A DNA stretch of 64,000 nucleotides from Jiella endophytica (GTDB taxonomy: Bacteria > Pseudomonadota > Alphaproteobacteria > Rhizobiales > Rhizobiaceae), in NCBI RefSeq assembly GCF_004519335.1, contig NZ_SOZD01000006.1, positions 124,001 to 188,000 on the forward strand, in the 5' to 3' direction. The position numbers and the translations under genes are program-made. Positions within the stretch are counted from its first letter, which is position 1. The number at the start of each line of letters is the position of its first letter. The notes beneath the pieces are model-generated. The model saw nothing but the letters and a program-made list of their open reading frames with translations, did not search any database and was not told where the DNA came from. Positions 1 to 8,809 of this stretch are shown piece after piece.

Positions 1-453
1 CCGCTCGCCCCAGTGGCGGACGATGAAGTCGCGGGCGGTCTCCAGCCCTTCGCCGAGATAGATGGCGGCGATCAGCGACTCGACGAGGTCGGCACGGATA
101 TTGCGCGTGCGGTCGCCCTTCAGCTTCTTCAGGTCGCTGCCCTGGCGCACATAGTCGAAAAGGCCGATCTGATCGGCGATCTCGGCGCAGGCCTCGGCGC
201 TGACGAGCGCATTGAGGCGCAGCGACAATTCGCCCTCGTCGGCCTCGGGAAACTGGCCGAACAGCCGCTCGGCGATGACGAGACCAAGCACCCTGTCGCC
301 GAGAAATTCCAGCCGCTCATAGCTCTTGGTCGCGCCGTCGCCCTGCAGGCTCGCATGGGTCAGTGCCCGTTCGAACCGCTCGCGGTCGCGGATCGGAACG
401 CCGATCGTCTCGGCGAGAGCGTCGAGGGTCTTTTCCCGCTTCACCCGAGCCAT
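1..453 (-). CDS. rnc: Ribonuclease III, 3' part cut off by the window edge
   Basis: Double-strand-specific endoribonuclease that processes rRNA precursors and structured RNAs in the cytoplasm. Reading leftward from an ATG whose first base is 453, the protein begins MARVKREKTLDALAE and contains the RNase III signature ERLEFLGDRVL near residue 40, followed by conserved helices of the catalytic domain (for example DYVRQGSDLKKLKGDRTRN). The C-terminal dsRNA-binding domain lies outside the window. The start overlaps the end of lepB by 13 nt, so the two genes are translated from one minus-strand transcript, the lepB-rnc order usual in alphaproteobacteria. The identification is firm; only the missing C-terminus is unknown. 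Confidence 0.95.
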   Translation of the reverse strand, partial: MARVKREKTLDALAETIGVPIRDRERFERALTHASLQGDGATKSYERLEFLGDRVLGLVIAERLFGQFPEADEGELSLRLNALVSAEACAEIADQIGLFDYVRQGSDLKKLKGDRTRNIRADLVESLIAAIYLGEGLETARDFIVRHWGER

Positions 454-1178
454 GTGAAGAAGCGGCCCGGTCTCAGGTCGCTCGGCCATTTCCAGATCTC
501 GAGCGGCGAGACGTCGTCCTTGATCGAGAAGAAGATCACCCGCGCCTTGCCGACCAGATTCTCGAAGGGCACGTAGCCGACGTCGAATCGGCTGTCGAGC
601 GAGTTGTCGCGGTTGTCGCCCATCATGAAATAGTGGTCCGCCGGCACGACGAATTCGCGGGTGTTGTCGCCCGGCGAGTTCGGCGACAGGTCCAGCGTGA
701 TGTAGGAGACGCCATTCGGCAGCGTCTCGCGATATTGCTGCGCCTTCGCCCCGTCTTCGAAGTTGAACTCGCCCGCCGGCTCGCGCGGCACGGCCTTGCC
801 ATTGAGGTAGAGCACGCCCTCGCGCACCTGGATGTGGTCGCCCGGCAATCCGACGAGACGCTTGATGTAGTCGACGTCTTCCTCATGCGGCTTGCGGAAG
901 ACGACGACGTCGCCGCGATGCGGCTGGAAGGCGAGAACCCGGCCCTCGAACAGGTCCGGCGAGAAGGGCAGCGAATATTTCGAGAAGCCGTAGCTCCATT
1001 TCGACACGAACAGATAGTCGCCGACGAGCAGCGTCGGCATCATCGATCCGGACGGGATGGAAAACGGCTGGAACAGGAAGGTGCGGATGACGAGCGCCAG
1101 GATCAGCGCCTGGATGATGACCTTGACGGTCTCGCCGAAGCCGCCCTTTTCCGTCCGTTCGGCCTGGTCGACCATCAA
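441..1178 (-). CDS. lepB: Signal peptidase I
   Basis: Inner-membrane protease that removes signal peptides from Sec- and Tat-exported preproteins. The 245-residue product has one N-terminal membrane segment (about residues 19-35), then the catalytic serine in PSGSMMPTL (Ser45) and the general-base lysine in DYIKRLVGLPGD (Lys106). The later family box MMGDNRDNSLDSR is also present. These are the Ser/Lys dyad boxes of the S26 family, and the length fits the short alphaproteobacterial form. It overlaps rnc by 13 nt and lies 88 bp downstream of the DUF2062 gene. In many relatives acpS lies just upstream of lepB; no acpS is present here. Confidence 0.97.
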   Translation of the reverse strand: MMVDQAERTEKGGFGETVKVIIQALILALVIRTFLFQPFSIPSGSMMPTLLVGDYLFVSKWSYGFSKYSLPFSPDLFEGRVLAFQPHRGDVVVFRKPHEEDVDYIKRLVGLPGDHIQVREGVLYLNGKAVPREPAGEFNFEDGAKAQQYRETLPNGVSYITLDLSPNSPGDNTREFVVPADHYFMMGDNRDNSLDSRFDVGYVPFENLVGKARVIFFSIKDDVSPLEIWKWPSDLRPGRFFTWLG

Positions 1179-1266
1179 TTATCTCTTCTAGCCAGTTCAC
1201 CGTTGCGCGGCCCGGCCGCAGAGCGCCTTCTACCCACTTGATTGCCGCCCCGCAACGGCGGGAGGA

Positions 1267-1920
1267 TCAAACTTTGTCCGGCTGCGGGCGGACCTGCCCC
1301 TTGCAGCTCGGAGCCGGAGTCTCGCCGCGTCCTGCCAGCCGCCCGACCAGCCGCTGCGGCTGCTGCGGCCCCCGGTTGCGCGCCGCCGCGATCTTCCGCC
1401 TGCGATGGGCCTGGAAGCTGACGACGGCCGAGCGAACGATGACGTAGGCGATGCCGCCGGCAATCAGTCCGAGCGGGATCGAACCGATCAGCATCGGCTT
1501 CACCACCGGGTCCCAGATGGCAAGGAGGTTCCAGGGCGACAGCGCGGATTCGAAGGCGACCGGATGGGCGGCCGCGCTGCTTCCGCGCTGTGACAGCGTG
1601 ATGCCGAGTTCGTAGGTCGCCCCCCAGATGAAGGGGAAGGTGGCGGGGTTGCCGACCGCCGTTCCGAGCGCGGCCGCCGCCATGTTGCCGGCGATCAGAT
1701 AGGCGATCGCGAAGGCCAGCATGAAATGGAAGCCGACAAAGGGCGTGAAGGAGGCCATCGTCCCGGCGGCAAATCCGGCGGCGACGGCGTGAGGCGCCGC
1801 GTCGAGCCGGACGACGCGCTTGACGAAATAGCGATAGGAGCGCCGGAACGACCGTCGCGGCCAAAGCAGGGCGCCAATCCGCGCCCAGCGCCCTTCGGGC
1901 TCGCGCCGTCGAAACAACAT
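1267..1920 (-). CDS. DUF2062 membrane protein
   Basis: A 217-residue protein beginning MLFRRREPEGRW, then a basic stretch (WPRRSFRRSYRYFVKRVVRL), then the DUF2062 core with GFAAGTMASFTPFVGFHF, the loop GNPATFPFIWGATYELG and further hydrophobic helices. DUF2062 proteins are small inner-membrane proteins of unknown function, found in this neighbourhood in many Rhizobiales. The last 30 or so residues are polar and Arg/Gln-rich. I chose the ATG at 1920 because family members start MLFRRR; a GTG at 1944 in the same frame is an alternative. It lies between pyrE and lepB on the minus strand with a 289-bp gap on the pyrE side. Confidence 0.85.
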   Translation of the reverse strand: MLFRRREPEGRWARIGALLWPRRSFRRSYRYFVKRVVRLDAAPHAVAAGFAAGTMASFTPFVGFHFMLAFAIAYLIAGNMAAAALGTAVGNPATFPFIWGATYELGITLSQRGSSAAAHPVAFESALSPWNLLAIWDPVVKPMLIGSIPLGLIAGGIAYVIVRSAVVSFQAHRRRKIAAARNRGPQQPQRLVGRLAGRGETPAPSCKGQVRPQPDKV

Positions 1921-2175
1921 CGCCGCTCGGTTCTCCCGGGACACTCGTCGATCCGTCGGCCGCCGCGCCGAGGTGGCGGCGAAGCCTGCGGGCCGACGGA
2001 TTTCGCTCTGCCAGTTGCGTCCCCAAGCGGAAGCTTAGCGCATCCCATTGCGGCGAAAAACCTTTCGGCGGCACAGGAAAGCGATTCACGACTTCGTCAC
2101 GACCGGGTACATCACCGCAGTCGCACAACCGATGCCGGACAGCCCTCGACGCGCCGCGCCCGACCCTATCGGCGA

Positions 2176-2195
2176 CCGGCCGGCCCGCCGGCCGG
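2176..2195. repeat. GC-only dyad downstream of pyrE
   Basis: Two identical self-complementary 8-mers, CCGGCCGG at 2176-2183 and 2188-2195, separated by CCCG, form a very stable hairpin just after the pyrE stop. There is no U-run in the minus-strand reading, so it is not a canonical intrinsic terminator; it could stabilise the mRNA 3' end or act with Rho. The remainder of the 289 bp between pyrE and the DUF2062 gene holds nothing I recognise. Confidence 0.45.
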
Positions 2196-2209
2196 CTCGG
2201 ATCGGCGCC

Positions 2210-2788
2210 TCAGAGCGACCGGCTGCCCGGTTTGACCGGCGGGATCGCGGCGAGCTCCGGCGGCAGCGCGTCGGCCGGATAGGCCGGGACCTCGTATTCG
2301 GCGAGCGCGATCAGCGGCACGCCGACATCCGCCTTGCCGGCCGAGCGATCGATGATGCAGGCGGCCGCCACCACGTCGGCGCCGAGATCCCGCATGCAGG
2401 TCACCGTCTCGCGGATCGACAGGCCGGTGGTGACGATATCCTCGACGATGACGACGCGCGCGCCCGGCTCGATCTCGAAGCGCCGCAGCCGGAAGACGCC
2501 GTTCTCGCGCTCCACCCAGATCGCCGGTGCGCCGAGATGGCGGGAGGTCTCATAGGCCGGAATCAGGCCGCCGACCGCCGGCCCGACGACGAAGTCGATC
2601 TTCCCCGTCACCGCCGCGCGAATGCGCTCCGCGAGCGCCCGGCAGAGCGTCTCGGTGAGGTCCGGATGCATGAACACCCTCGCCTTCTGCAGGAACACCG
2701 GGCTCCTGAGGCCAGAGGTCAGGATGAAATGGCCTTCCAGATAGGCTCCCGCCTTCCGGAAGATGTCGAGGACGTCCTCGTTGGTCAT
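2210..2788 (-). CDS. pyrE: Orotate phosphoribosyltransferase
   Basis: Cytoplasmic enzyme of de novo pyrimidine synthesis that joins orotate and PRPP to give orotidine 5'-phosphate. The 192-residue protein starts [16 protein letters not shown] and carries the family motif [11 protein letters not shown] near residue 20, the basic KARVFMHPD region, and the PRPP-binding loop [13 protein letters not shown] (about residues 113-125). I used the ATG at 2788, which gives the standard N-terminus; the longer open frame upstream runs into rsh. It is 59 bp downstream of rsh on the same strand, so cotranscription is likely. Confidence 0.96.
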   Translation of the reverse strand: MTNEDVLDIFRKAGAYLEGHFILTSGLRSPVFLQKARVFMHPDLTETLCRALAERIRAAVTGKIDFVVGPAVGGLIPAYETSRHLGAPAIWVERENGVFRLRRFEIEPGARVVIVEDIVTTGLSIRETVTCMRDLGADVVAAACIIDRSAGKADVGVPLIALAEYEVPAYPADALPPELAAIPPVKPGSRSL

Positions 2789-2847
2789 GGTCACTCCACT
2801 CGTCGTCGCAAGGTCGTCGTTAGAGGCGGCCGGCCGCCGCCGCAAGC

Positions 2848-5061
2848 TCAGCCGTTGACCCTGGAGACGTCGGCGACGCAGGATTTGCCGCGCAGCTGCC
2901 TGAGAGTCTGGTTGAGGTGCTGGATGTCCCAGACCTCGAGCTCGATGACCATCTTGGTGAAGTCCGGCGCCGTCGCGACCATCGACAGATTGTGGATATT
3001 GGCGTCGTTGATGGCGATCGTCTCGGCGATCTCGGCGAGCGAACCCGGCTCGTTCTTGGCCGAGAGCATGATACGGGCGGGAAAGCGCTCGCTCATCGCC
3101 TCGTCGAGGTCCCACCTGACGTCGACCCAGCGGTCCGGCTCGTCGTCATAGGCGGTCAGCGCCGGCGACTGGATCGGATAGATGATGATGCCCTTGCCGG
3201 GTTCGATGATCCCGACGATGCGGTCGCCGGGGACGGCGCCATCGGGGCCGAAATGCACCGGCATGTCGTCGCCCGCCCCGCGGATCGGGATGGCGTTGCC
3301 GTTGCGGCGCGGCTTGATCTTCTGGCGGCCGGGGATGCGGAAGATCATGCCGGCGGCGGTCCTGAGGTTGAACCAGCCCTCGTCCTCGCCCTTCTCCGCC
3401 AGCCGCGCGGCCCGGCTTTCCTGAAAATCCGGGAAAGCGGCCCGCAACACGTCCGTCGGCTTCAATTCGCCGCGGCCGACGGCGGCCAGCGCATCCTCGA
3501 TCTCGCGGTGGCCGAGCTTGCCGAGCAGCGGCTTCAGCGCCTCACGGGAATAGGTCTTGCCGGCCCGCGCGAAGGTGCGCTCGAGGATCTGCTGGCCGAT
3601 GCCGGAATACTGCTTGCGGATCGAGGTACGCGCCGCCCGGCGGATCGCCGCCCGGGCCTTGCCGGTGACGGCGATGTTTTCCCAGGCCTGCGGCGGCGTC
3701 TGGCCCTTGGCGCAGATGATCTCCACCTCGTCGCCATTGGCGAGTTCCGTGACGACGGGCATGATCCGCCCGTCGATCTTGCAGCCGACGCAGTTGTCGC
3801 CGACTTCCGAATGGACCGCATAGGCGAAGTCGATCGGCGTCGCGCCGCGCGGCAGGGCGATCAGTCGGCCCTTCGGCGTGAAGCAGAAGACCTGGTCCTG
3901 GAACAGCTCGAGCTTGGTGTGTTCAAGGAATTCCTCCGGATTGTCGCCTGAGGCGAGAAGCTCGATCGTCCGGCGTAGCCAGCCATAGGCGTTGGAATCC
4001 TTCGACAGATGCACCGGCCCCGAAGCCGCGCCGTCCTTGTAGAGCGCGTGGGCGGCGACGCCGTATTCGGCGACCTCGTGCATCGCGCGGGTGCGGATCT
4101 GCAGTTCGACGCGCTGGCGCGATGGCCCGACGATGGTGGTATGCAGCGAGCGGTAGTCGTTCTGCTTCGGCGTCGAGATGTAGTCCTTGAACCGGCCGGG
4201 AACCATCGGCCAGGTGCGGTGGACGATGCCGAGGGTGCGGTAGCAGGCCTCCTCGTTGTCGACGATCACCCTGAAGCCGAAGATGTCCGACAGCTGCTCC
4301 AGCGACAGCGCCTTGCGCTGCATCTTCGAGAACACCGAATAGGCCGTCTTCTGGCGGCCGGAGACGGTGGCGTGGATGCCGTTCTCCTTCAGCTTCGCGG
4401 TCAGGTCGCGCTCGATGGCGGCGATCCTGTCGGCATGGCGCTCCTTCAGCTCGGCGAGCCGTGCCGTCACCGTCTCGAAGGCGTCGAGATTGATGTGCCT
4501 GAAGGCCAGCGACTCAAGTTCGTCGCGCATGTCCTGCATGCCCATGCGCCCGGCGAGCGGGGCATAGATGTCCATCGTCTCCTGGGCGATGCGGGCGCGC
4601 TTTTCCGGTGCCATCGGCCCGAGGGTGCGCATGTTGTGCAGGCGGTCGGCGAGCTTGACGAGGAGGACGCGGATGTCGTCGGCAATGGCCAGGAGGAGCT
4701 TGCGCAGGTTCTCCGCCTGCGCCGCCTTCTTGGAGACGAGGTCGAGCTTCTTCAGCTTGGTGAGGCCCTCGACCAGCTGGCCGATCTTCGGCCCGAACAG
4801 CTGGTCGATCTCCTTGCGGGTGGCGTCTGTGTCCTCGATCGTGTCGTGCAGGAGGGCGACGGCAATCGTCGCCTCGTCGAGATGCAGGTCGGTGAGGATC
4901 GCCGCCACTTCGAGGGGATGGGAGAAATAGGGATCGCCGCTGGCGCGCTTCTGCGAGCCGTGCTTCTGCATGGCGTAGACATAGGCTCGGTTGAGGAGCG
5001 CTTCGTCGGGTTCGGCCTTGTAGGCAGCGACTTTCTCGACGAGTTCGTATTGCCGCATCAT
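2848..5061 (-). CDS. rsh: Bifunctional (p)ppGpp synthetase/hydrolase
   Basis: Makes and degrades the alarmone (p)ppGpp that drives the stringent response. The 737-residue protein has the full long-RSH layout. The HD hydrolase domain carries His48, His72-Asp73 and Glu76-Asp77 of LLHDTIEDT. The synthetase domain contains [10 protein letters not shown] and [17 protein letters not shown]. Then follow a TGS domain ([19 protein letters not shown]), a middle region, and a C-terminal ACT domain ending in SRVNG. The RFKD motif is the RxKD type associated with bifunctional enzymes, and the intact HD residues argue that both activities are present. Start [10 protein letters not shown] is the usual rhizobial one. 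It sits between rpoZ and pyrE on the minus strand. Confidence 0.96.
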   Translation of the reverse strand: MMRQYELVEKVAAYKAEPDEALLNRAYVYAMQKHGSQKRASGDPYFSHPLEVAAILTDLHLDEATIAVALLHDTIEDTDATRKEIDQLFGPKIGQLVEGLTKLKKLDLVSKKAAQAENLRKLLLAIADDIRVLLVKLADRLHNMRTLGPMAPEKRARIAQETMDIYAPLAGRMGMQDMRDELESLAFRHINLDAFETVTARLAELKERHADRIAAIERDLTAKLKENGIHATVSGRQKTAYSVFSKMQRKALSLEQLSDIFGFRVIVDNEEACYRTLGIVHRTWPMVPGRFKDYISTPKQNDYRSLHTTIVGPSRQRVELQIRTRAMHEVAEYGVAAHALYKDGAASGPVHLSKDSNAYGWLRRTIELLASGDNPEEFLEHTKLELFQDQVFCFTPKGRLIALPRGATPIDFAYAVHSEVGDNCVGCKIDGRIMPVVTELANGDEVEIICAKGQTPPQAWENIAVTGKARAAIRRAARTSIRKQYSGIGQQILERTFARAGKTYSREALKPLLGKLGHREIEDALAAVGRGELKPTDVLRAAFPDFQESRAARLAEKGEDEGWFNLRTAAGMIFRIPGRQKIKPRRNGNAIPIRGAGDDMPVHFGPDGAVPGDRIVGIIEPGKGIIIYPIQSPALTAYDDEPDRWVDVRWDLDEAMSERFPARIMLSAKNEPGSLAEIAETIAINDANIHNLSMVATAPDFTKMVIELEVWDIQHLNQTLRQLRGKSCVADVSRVNG

Positions 5062-5187
5062 GGGCTTGTGGCGATTGTCCCTGGCAGGTGACGAAACGAT
5101 AAAGGGGGCGCCGTCCACCCTCGAACGACACCCCCTAATATAATGTCATCCGCCCCTGTCATTACAGGGGCAAATGCGCCCAGCGCC

Positions 5188-5619
5188 TCAATAATCGTCG
5201 GTCTTTTCCGGCGGAACGAGGCCCTCGATGCCGGCGAGGAGATCGTCCTCGGACATCCTGTCGAAGGAGACCGGCTCGGCGTCGTCGGAGGCCGGCTCGA
5301 CATGGGCCGGCACTTCGGCTGCGGCAGCGGCGACGAGGCGCTGGTTCTCCTCGCGGCGGTCCTGATCCGGCCGCGGCTCTGGCTCGTCTACCTCGACATG
5401 CTTCTGCAGTGAGTGAATCAGGTCTTCCTTGAGATCGCCCGGCGAAAGCGTCTCGTCGGCGATCTCGCGCAGCGCCACGACCGGGTTCTTGTCGTTGTCG
5501 CGATCGACCGTTATGGTCTGGCCTTGCGAAATCTGGCGCGCCCTGTGGCTTGCGAGGAGAACAAGTTCGAAGCGGTTCTCAACTTTGTCGACGCAGTCTT
5601 CTACGGTGACGCGGGCCAT
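5188..5619 (-). CDS. rpoZ: DNA-directed RNA polymerase omega subunit
   Basis: Small subunit that helps assemble RNA polymerase and links it to ppGpp control. The 143-residue protein begins [19 protein letters not shown], followed by [14 protein letters not shown] and [15 protein letters not shown], the complete omega fold. The acidic tail after about residue 75 ([15 protein letters not shown]) is an extension typical of alphaproteobacterial omegas. The ATG at 5619 follows an AGGAG-type ribosome site (CAGGAGACAGGC). It leads the minus-strand rpoZ-rsh-pyrE series. Confidence 0.95.
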   Translation of the reverse strand: MARVTVEDCVDKVENRFELVLLASHRARQISQGQTITVDRDNDKNPVVALREIADETLSPGDLKEDLIHSLQKHVEVDEPEPRPDQDRREENQRLVAAAAAEVPAHVEPASDDAEPVSFDRMSEDDLLAGIEGLVPPEKTDDY

Positions 5620-5661
5620 GCCTGTCTCCTGAAACGGATAAATTCGGTGACGAAGGCCGGG

Positions 5662-5690
5662 ACATAACGCTTTCGTCGTCGCGCCACAAG
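5662..5690 (-). promoter_or_regulatory. Candidate housekeeping promoter for rpoZ
   Basis: On the minus strand CTTGTG (5690-5685) and TTATGT (5667-5662) are separated by 17 nt. This resembles the rhizobial sigma-70 pattern CTTGAC-N17-CTATAT and lies about 45 nt upstream of the rpoZ start codon. Pattern match only. Confidence 0.4.
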
Positions 5691-6040
5691 TCCCCTTTCC
5701 CGCTTCTTGATTCCGCAACCAAGCAATGCGGCCGCGCGTGAGAGCGCAACTCGTCACAGCCCGTGGTTCTCCTTGAGAGGCAAAGGCTTGTCGCAAGTGG
5801 AGCGCCCGCCTCTTCTCCATGACCGCGATCCAACCGGCAGAAGCCCACCGCCGCAATCAATTCGCTGGCATAGTCTTGGCAGTGGAGCGACGATCCTTCT
5901 GCCCTTGGTGATCAACACTTGCAGTCGCTGGCCGAAACCTGCTACGGCCAAGTTTCAAGCTGCGCTCCACAGGCAATACCGAGACACTCGGCAACTGAAC
6001 GGCCTGCAATATCCTGTTTTCTAACGAAAGTTGTATAAAA
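5691..6040. other. Intergenic region between rpoZ and the NYN gene
   Basis: About 350 bp between divergent genes, visibly less GC-rich than the neighbouring coding DNA, especially the last 40 bp (the run GTTGTATAAAA directly before the NYN start). No convincing ORF, tRNA or structured RNA. It presumably holds the promoter of the plus-strand NYN-UDG pair, but no clear -35/-10 pair stands out. Confidence 0.5.
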
Positions 6041-6628
6041 ATGTTTGATCAGCGTGAGAAACTTGCCCTATTCATCGACGGCGCCAATCTTTACGCAACG
6101 TCAAAGAATCTTGGATTCGACATCGACTACAAGAAGATGTTGACGTGGTTTCAGCGCCAGGCCTACGTACTTCGAGCCTACTACTATACGGCGCTGATCG
6201 AGGACAACGAGTACTCGTCGATCCGGCCGCTGATCGACTGGCTTGACTACAATGGCTACCGCGTGGTGACCAAGCCGGCGAAGGAATTCACCGACCCGTC
6301 CGGGCGCCGCAAGATCAAGGGCAACATGGACATCGAACTGGCAGTCGACGCGATGCAGCTCGTCGACACGGTCGATCACTTCGTGCTGTTCTCCGGCGAC
6401 GGCGACTTCCGCTCGCTGGTCGAGGCACTGCAGCGCAAGGGCCGCAAGGTCTCGGTGGTCTCGACCCTGACCTCCTCGCCGCCGATGGTCTCCGACGATC
6501 TGCGTCGTCAGGCCGACCACTTCATCGACATCGTCACGCTGCGCGGCGAAGTCGGCCGCAATCCGGCCGAGCGCGAGGCCCGCAGCGCCCGCCGCGCCGA
6601 GGTCGACAGCGAGGAAGACGACTACTGA
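6041..6628 (+). CDS. NYN domain (LabA-like, PIN-fold) protein
   Basis: A 195-residue NYN-domain protein related to the LabA/DUF88 family, whose PIN-like fold has been proposed to act as a metal-dependent RNase. Acidic positions expected for metal binding are present: FIDGANLY near residue 12, KGNMDIELAVDAM near residue 103, and LFSGDGDFRSLV near residue 120. The C-terminal tail is charged (RSARRAEVDSEEDDY). The gene sits beside rpoZ and rsh, an arrangement common in Rhizobiales. The substrate is unknown. The following UDG gene starts 37 bp downstream on the same strand. Confidence 0.9.
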   Translation: MFDQREKLALFIDGANLYATSKNLGFDIDYKKMLTWFQRQAYVLRAYYYTALIEDNEYSSIRPLIDWLDYNGYRVVTKPAKEFTDPSGRRKIKGNMDIELAVDAMQLVDTVDHFVLFSGDGDFRSLVEALQRKGRKVSVVSTLTSSPPMVSDDLRRQADHFIDIVTLRGEVGRNPAEREARSARRAEVDSEEDDY

Positions 6629-6665
6629 TCCGGGCCGCATCGACGCGCCGGCAGGGAACGACCGG

Positions 6666-7328
6666 ATGACCCATCCCCTCGACGGCACGCCCGCCGAGCC
6701 CTCGCGCGACTGCCCGCTCTGCCCCCGCCTCGTCGCCTTCCGCGAGACGTGGCGCGCCAGGGAGCCCGGCTGGCACAACGCGCCGGTCCCGAGCTTCCTG
6801 CCGCCGGAAGGGGCACAGGCGGCGCGGCTGCTGGTGGTCGGCCTCGCGCCCGGCCTTCGCGGCGCCAACCGCACCGGCCGACCCTTCACCGGCGACTATG
6901 CCGGCGACCTCCTCTACGCGACGCTGACAAAATACGGCTTTGCCAATGGCCGCTTCGACGCGCGGCCGGACGACGGGCTGGAACTTTTCGGCACGGCGAT
7001 CACCAACGGCGTGCGCTGTGTGCCGCCGGAGAACAAGCCGGTCGGTGCCGAGATCAACGCCTGCCGCTCGTTCCTCACCGAAACCATCGCCGGGCTGCCG
7101 AGGCTCAAGGCCGTCGTCACCCTCGGCAAGATCGCCCATGATTCGACGGTGCGGGCGCTCGGCGGGCGCATCGCGGCCCATCCCTTCCGCCACGGCGGAT
7201 CGAGCGACCTCGCTGCTCTTCGGATTTTTTCGAGCTATCACTGCTCGCGCTACAACACCAATACCGGCCGGCTGACGACAGCGATGTTCGAGGCGGTCTT
7301 CGCCGACGTCGCAAAGTTCCTGGCGTAG
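6666..7328 (+). CDS. Uracil-DNA glycosylase, family 5 (UdgB-like)
   Basis: Base-excision repair enzyme predicted to remove uracil and perhaps other deaminated bases from DNA. The 220-residue protein has N-terminal cysteines CPLCPRLVAF (one side of an iron-sulfur cluster), motif 1 GLAPGLRGANRTGRPFTGD near residue 60, further cysteines at NGVRCVPPENKP and NACRSF, and motif 3 SSYHCSRYNTNTGRLT near residue 195. The GLAPG form of motif 1 and the NTNTGRLT ending fit family 5 rather than family 4, which has GEAPG. In related genomes smpB usually follows closely; here a 6-kb block intervenes. Confidence 0.85.
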   Translation: MTHPLDGTPAEPSRDCPLCPRLVAFRETWRAREPGWHNAPVPSFLPPEGAQAARLLVVGLAPGLRGANRTGRPFTGDYAGDLLYATLTKYGFANGRFDARPDDGLELFGTAITNGVRCVPPENKPVGAEINACRSFLTETIAGLPRLKAVVTLGKIAHDSTVRALGGRIAAHPFRHGGSSDLAALRIFSSYHCSRYNTNTGRLTTAMFEAVFADVAKFLA

Positions 7329-7374
7329 CGCGGGCGTGGCGCCGGCGCGTCGCAGGACGATCCCTGTCTCCCTC

Positions 7375-7725
7375 TCAGCTCCTGACCATCTCGAGGACGC
7401 GCAGGACCTCGCTCTCGTCGAAGGGCTTGGTCACGATGTCGATGACGAGGTCGCTATGCGCCTTGGCGAGTTCGCTCTGACCGGTAACGAAGCAACTCGG
7501 CCGATTCCGATCCTTCAGCCAGCGCGCTGCGTCGATGCCGGTCACGCCGTCGACGAGGTCGATGTCGATGAAGGCGAGGTCAAAATCGAGTTCCTCCCAC
7601 ATCGGCAGAGCTTCGGCGAAGCTCGCCGCGGTGCCGACGCAGTTATGGCCGGCGTCCTCGATCATCATCTCCAGATGCATTACCACCAGCGGGTTGTCTT
7701 CCAGACAGAATATCTTCATTTCCAA
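7375..7725 (-). CDS. Receiver-only response regulator
   Basis: A 116-residue single-domain CheY-like receiver. It has the acidic pocket in CLEDN (residues 9-10), the phospho-acceptor Asp54 in AFIDIDL, the Thr of FVTGQ (Thr81), and the conserved Lys100 in VTKPF. There is no output domain, so it must act by protein interaction or as a phosphate sink. It is the last gene of a three-gene minus-strand unit, 15 nt after the HWE kinase, which is its likely phosphodonor. Confidence 0.9.
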   Translation of the reverse strand: MEMKIFCLEDNPLVVMHLEMMIEDAGHNCVGTAASFAEALPMWEELDFDLAFIDIDLVDGVTGIDAARWLKDRNRPSCFVTGQSELAKAHSDLVIDIVTKPFDESEVLRVLEMVRS

Positions 7726-7740
7726 CCCGTCAGTTCGAAG

Positions 7741-8805
7741 TCAGGGGCCAACGGTCTCGGGCTCGTTTCGATCCGGCGGCGATGGCGATTCGATGTGGCG
7801 CCTTGGCCCGCGCGCGACGAGGACAAGACCGGACGCTTCGTAGCGGATCTCCGGTGGCTGGCCGAGAAGGTTCTGCAGCGCCGCGCGGACATAGCGGGTT
7901 CCGTAGCCCTTGCGGGTGGGCGCGGCGAGTTCCGGCCCGCCGGTTTCGGTCCATGTCAGCTCGAAATCCGCCCCCTTCACCGACCAGTCGATGCGGATCT
8001 TTCCGGTCGGCACGGACCAGGCGCCGTATTTGATCGCATTGGTGGCAAGTTCGTGGACCGTCAGGCCAAGGCCGGTGGCCGCATCCTTGTTGAGGCTGAC
8101 TTCCGGCCCCGACAGCTCGGATCCCGTCCCGCCCTCCGTCGCATAGGGAGACAGGACGAGCGATACCAGACCTTCGAGGTCGACGGCCTCGCCGCCCGCC
8201 TCGAACAGCGCAGAATGGACCCCGCCGAGGGTCGCCAACCTGCCGCCGAAGCTCTGCTTCAGTTCGTCGAGTGTCTGGCTGGCACGCGCCGTCATCTGGA
8301 AGATCGAATTGACGCTGGCGAGAATGTTCTTCACGCGGTGGTTCAATTCGTGACGCAGTTCCCGTTCGAGGGCGATGTGGTCGCGCACATCCCGCTGGCG
8401 GATGCGGGCAAGCAGCGCCGATTGGACCCCGCTGAGGAGTTCGAGCGTCGCCAGGGGCCGCTGGTAGAAGACCGGCCGCGATCCCGGCCACTCCTCGGTC
8501 AGGTGGCGGAGCAGCGTCGCCTGCGGCGCCCCCTTTTCGACGAGGACGATGGCGGTCAGTTCGGACCAGTCCGGCTGGGCCGCGAGGTGTTCGCGGACGA
8601 TGTCGCGCACCCTGTCGGTCAGCGCCTCCTGTGTGACGATCAGCGCACCCGGAAGCACGTCTCCGAGCGCCTCTGCCAGAGCCGCCTCGCTGGCAAAGAC
8701 CTCGGAGGGGATGTCGTGCGTTTCGAGCAGGCTCTGGAGGATTTTCGCGTCGTTGCGAAACGGGGCATGGATGAAGACCTGCTGCAGGTCGGCGGGCAAG
8801 GGCAA
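7741..8805 (-). CDS. HWE-family sensor histidine kinase with degenerate receiver-like N-terminus
   Basis: A 354-residue soluble kinase. Residues about 8-135 look like a receiver-type alpha/beta domain, but the position expected for the phospho-aspartate reads ALIVTQEA, so it is probably a pseudo-receiver used for sensing or docking. The HWE H-box follows (ELNHRVKNILASVNSIF, His156), then the N-box ELATNAIKYGAW and the WTE motif (LTWTETGGP) that gives the family its name. No membrane segment. The frame opens with TTG at 8805; a second TTG at 8799 has better spacing (6 nt) from AGAGGA. It begins a few nt after the KaiC-like gene stops, implying coupled translation. Probably phosphorylates the adjacent receiver and responds to the KaiC-like ATPase. 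Confidence 0.88.
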   Translation of the reverse strand: MPLPADLQQVFIHAPFRNDAKILQSLLETHDIPSEVFASEAALAEALGDVLPGALIVTQEALTDRVRDIVREHLAAQPDWSELTAIVLVEKGAPQATLLRHLTEEWPGSRPVFYQRPLATLELLSGVQSALLARIRQRDVRDHIALERELRHELNHRVKNILASVNSIFQMTARASQTLDELKQSFGGRLATLGGVHSALFEAGGEAVDLEGLVSLVLSPYATEGGTGSELSGPEVSLNKDAATGLGLTVHELATNAIKYGAWSVPTGKIRIDWSVKGADFELTWTETGGPELAAPTRKGYGTRYVRAALQNLLGQPPEIRYEASGLVLVARGPRRHIESPSPPDRNEPETVGP

Positions 8806-8809
8806 TCCT

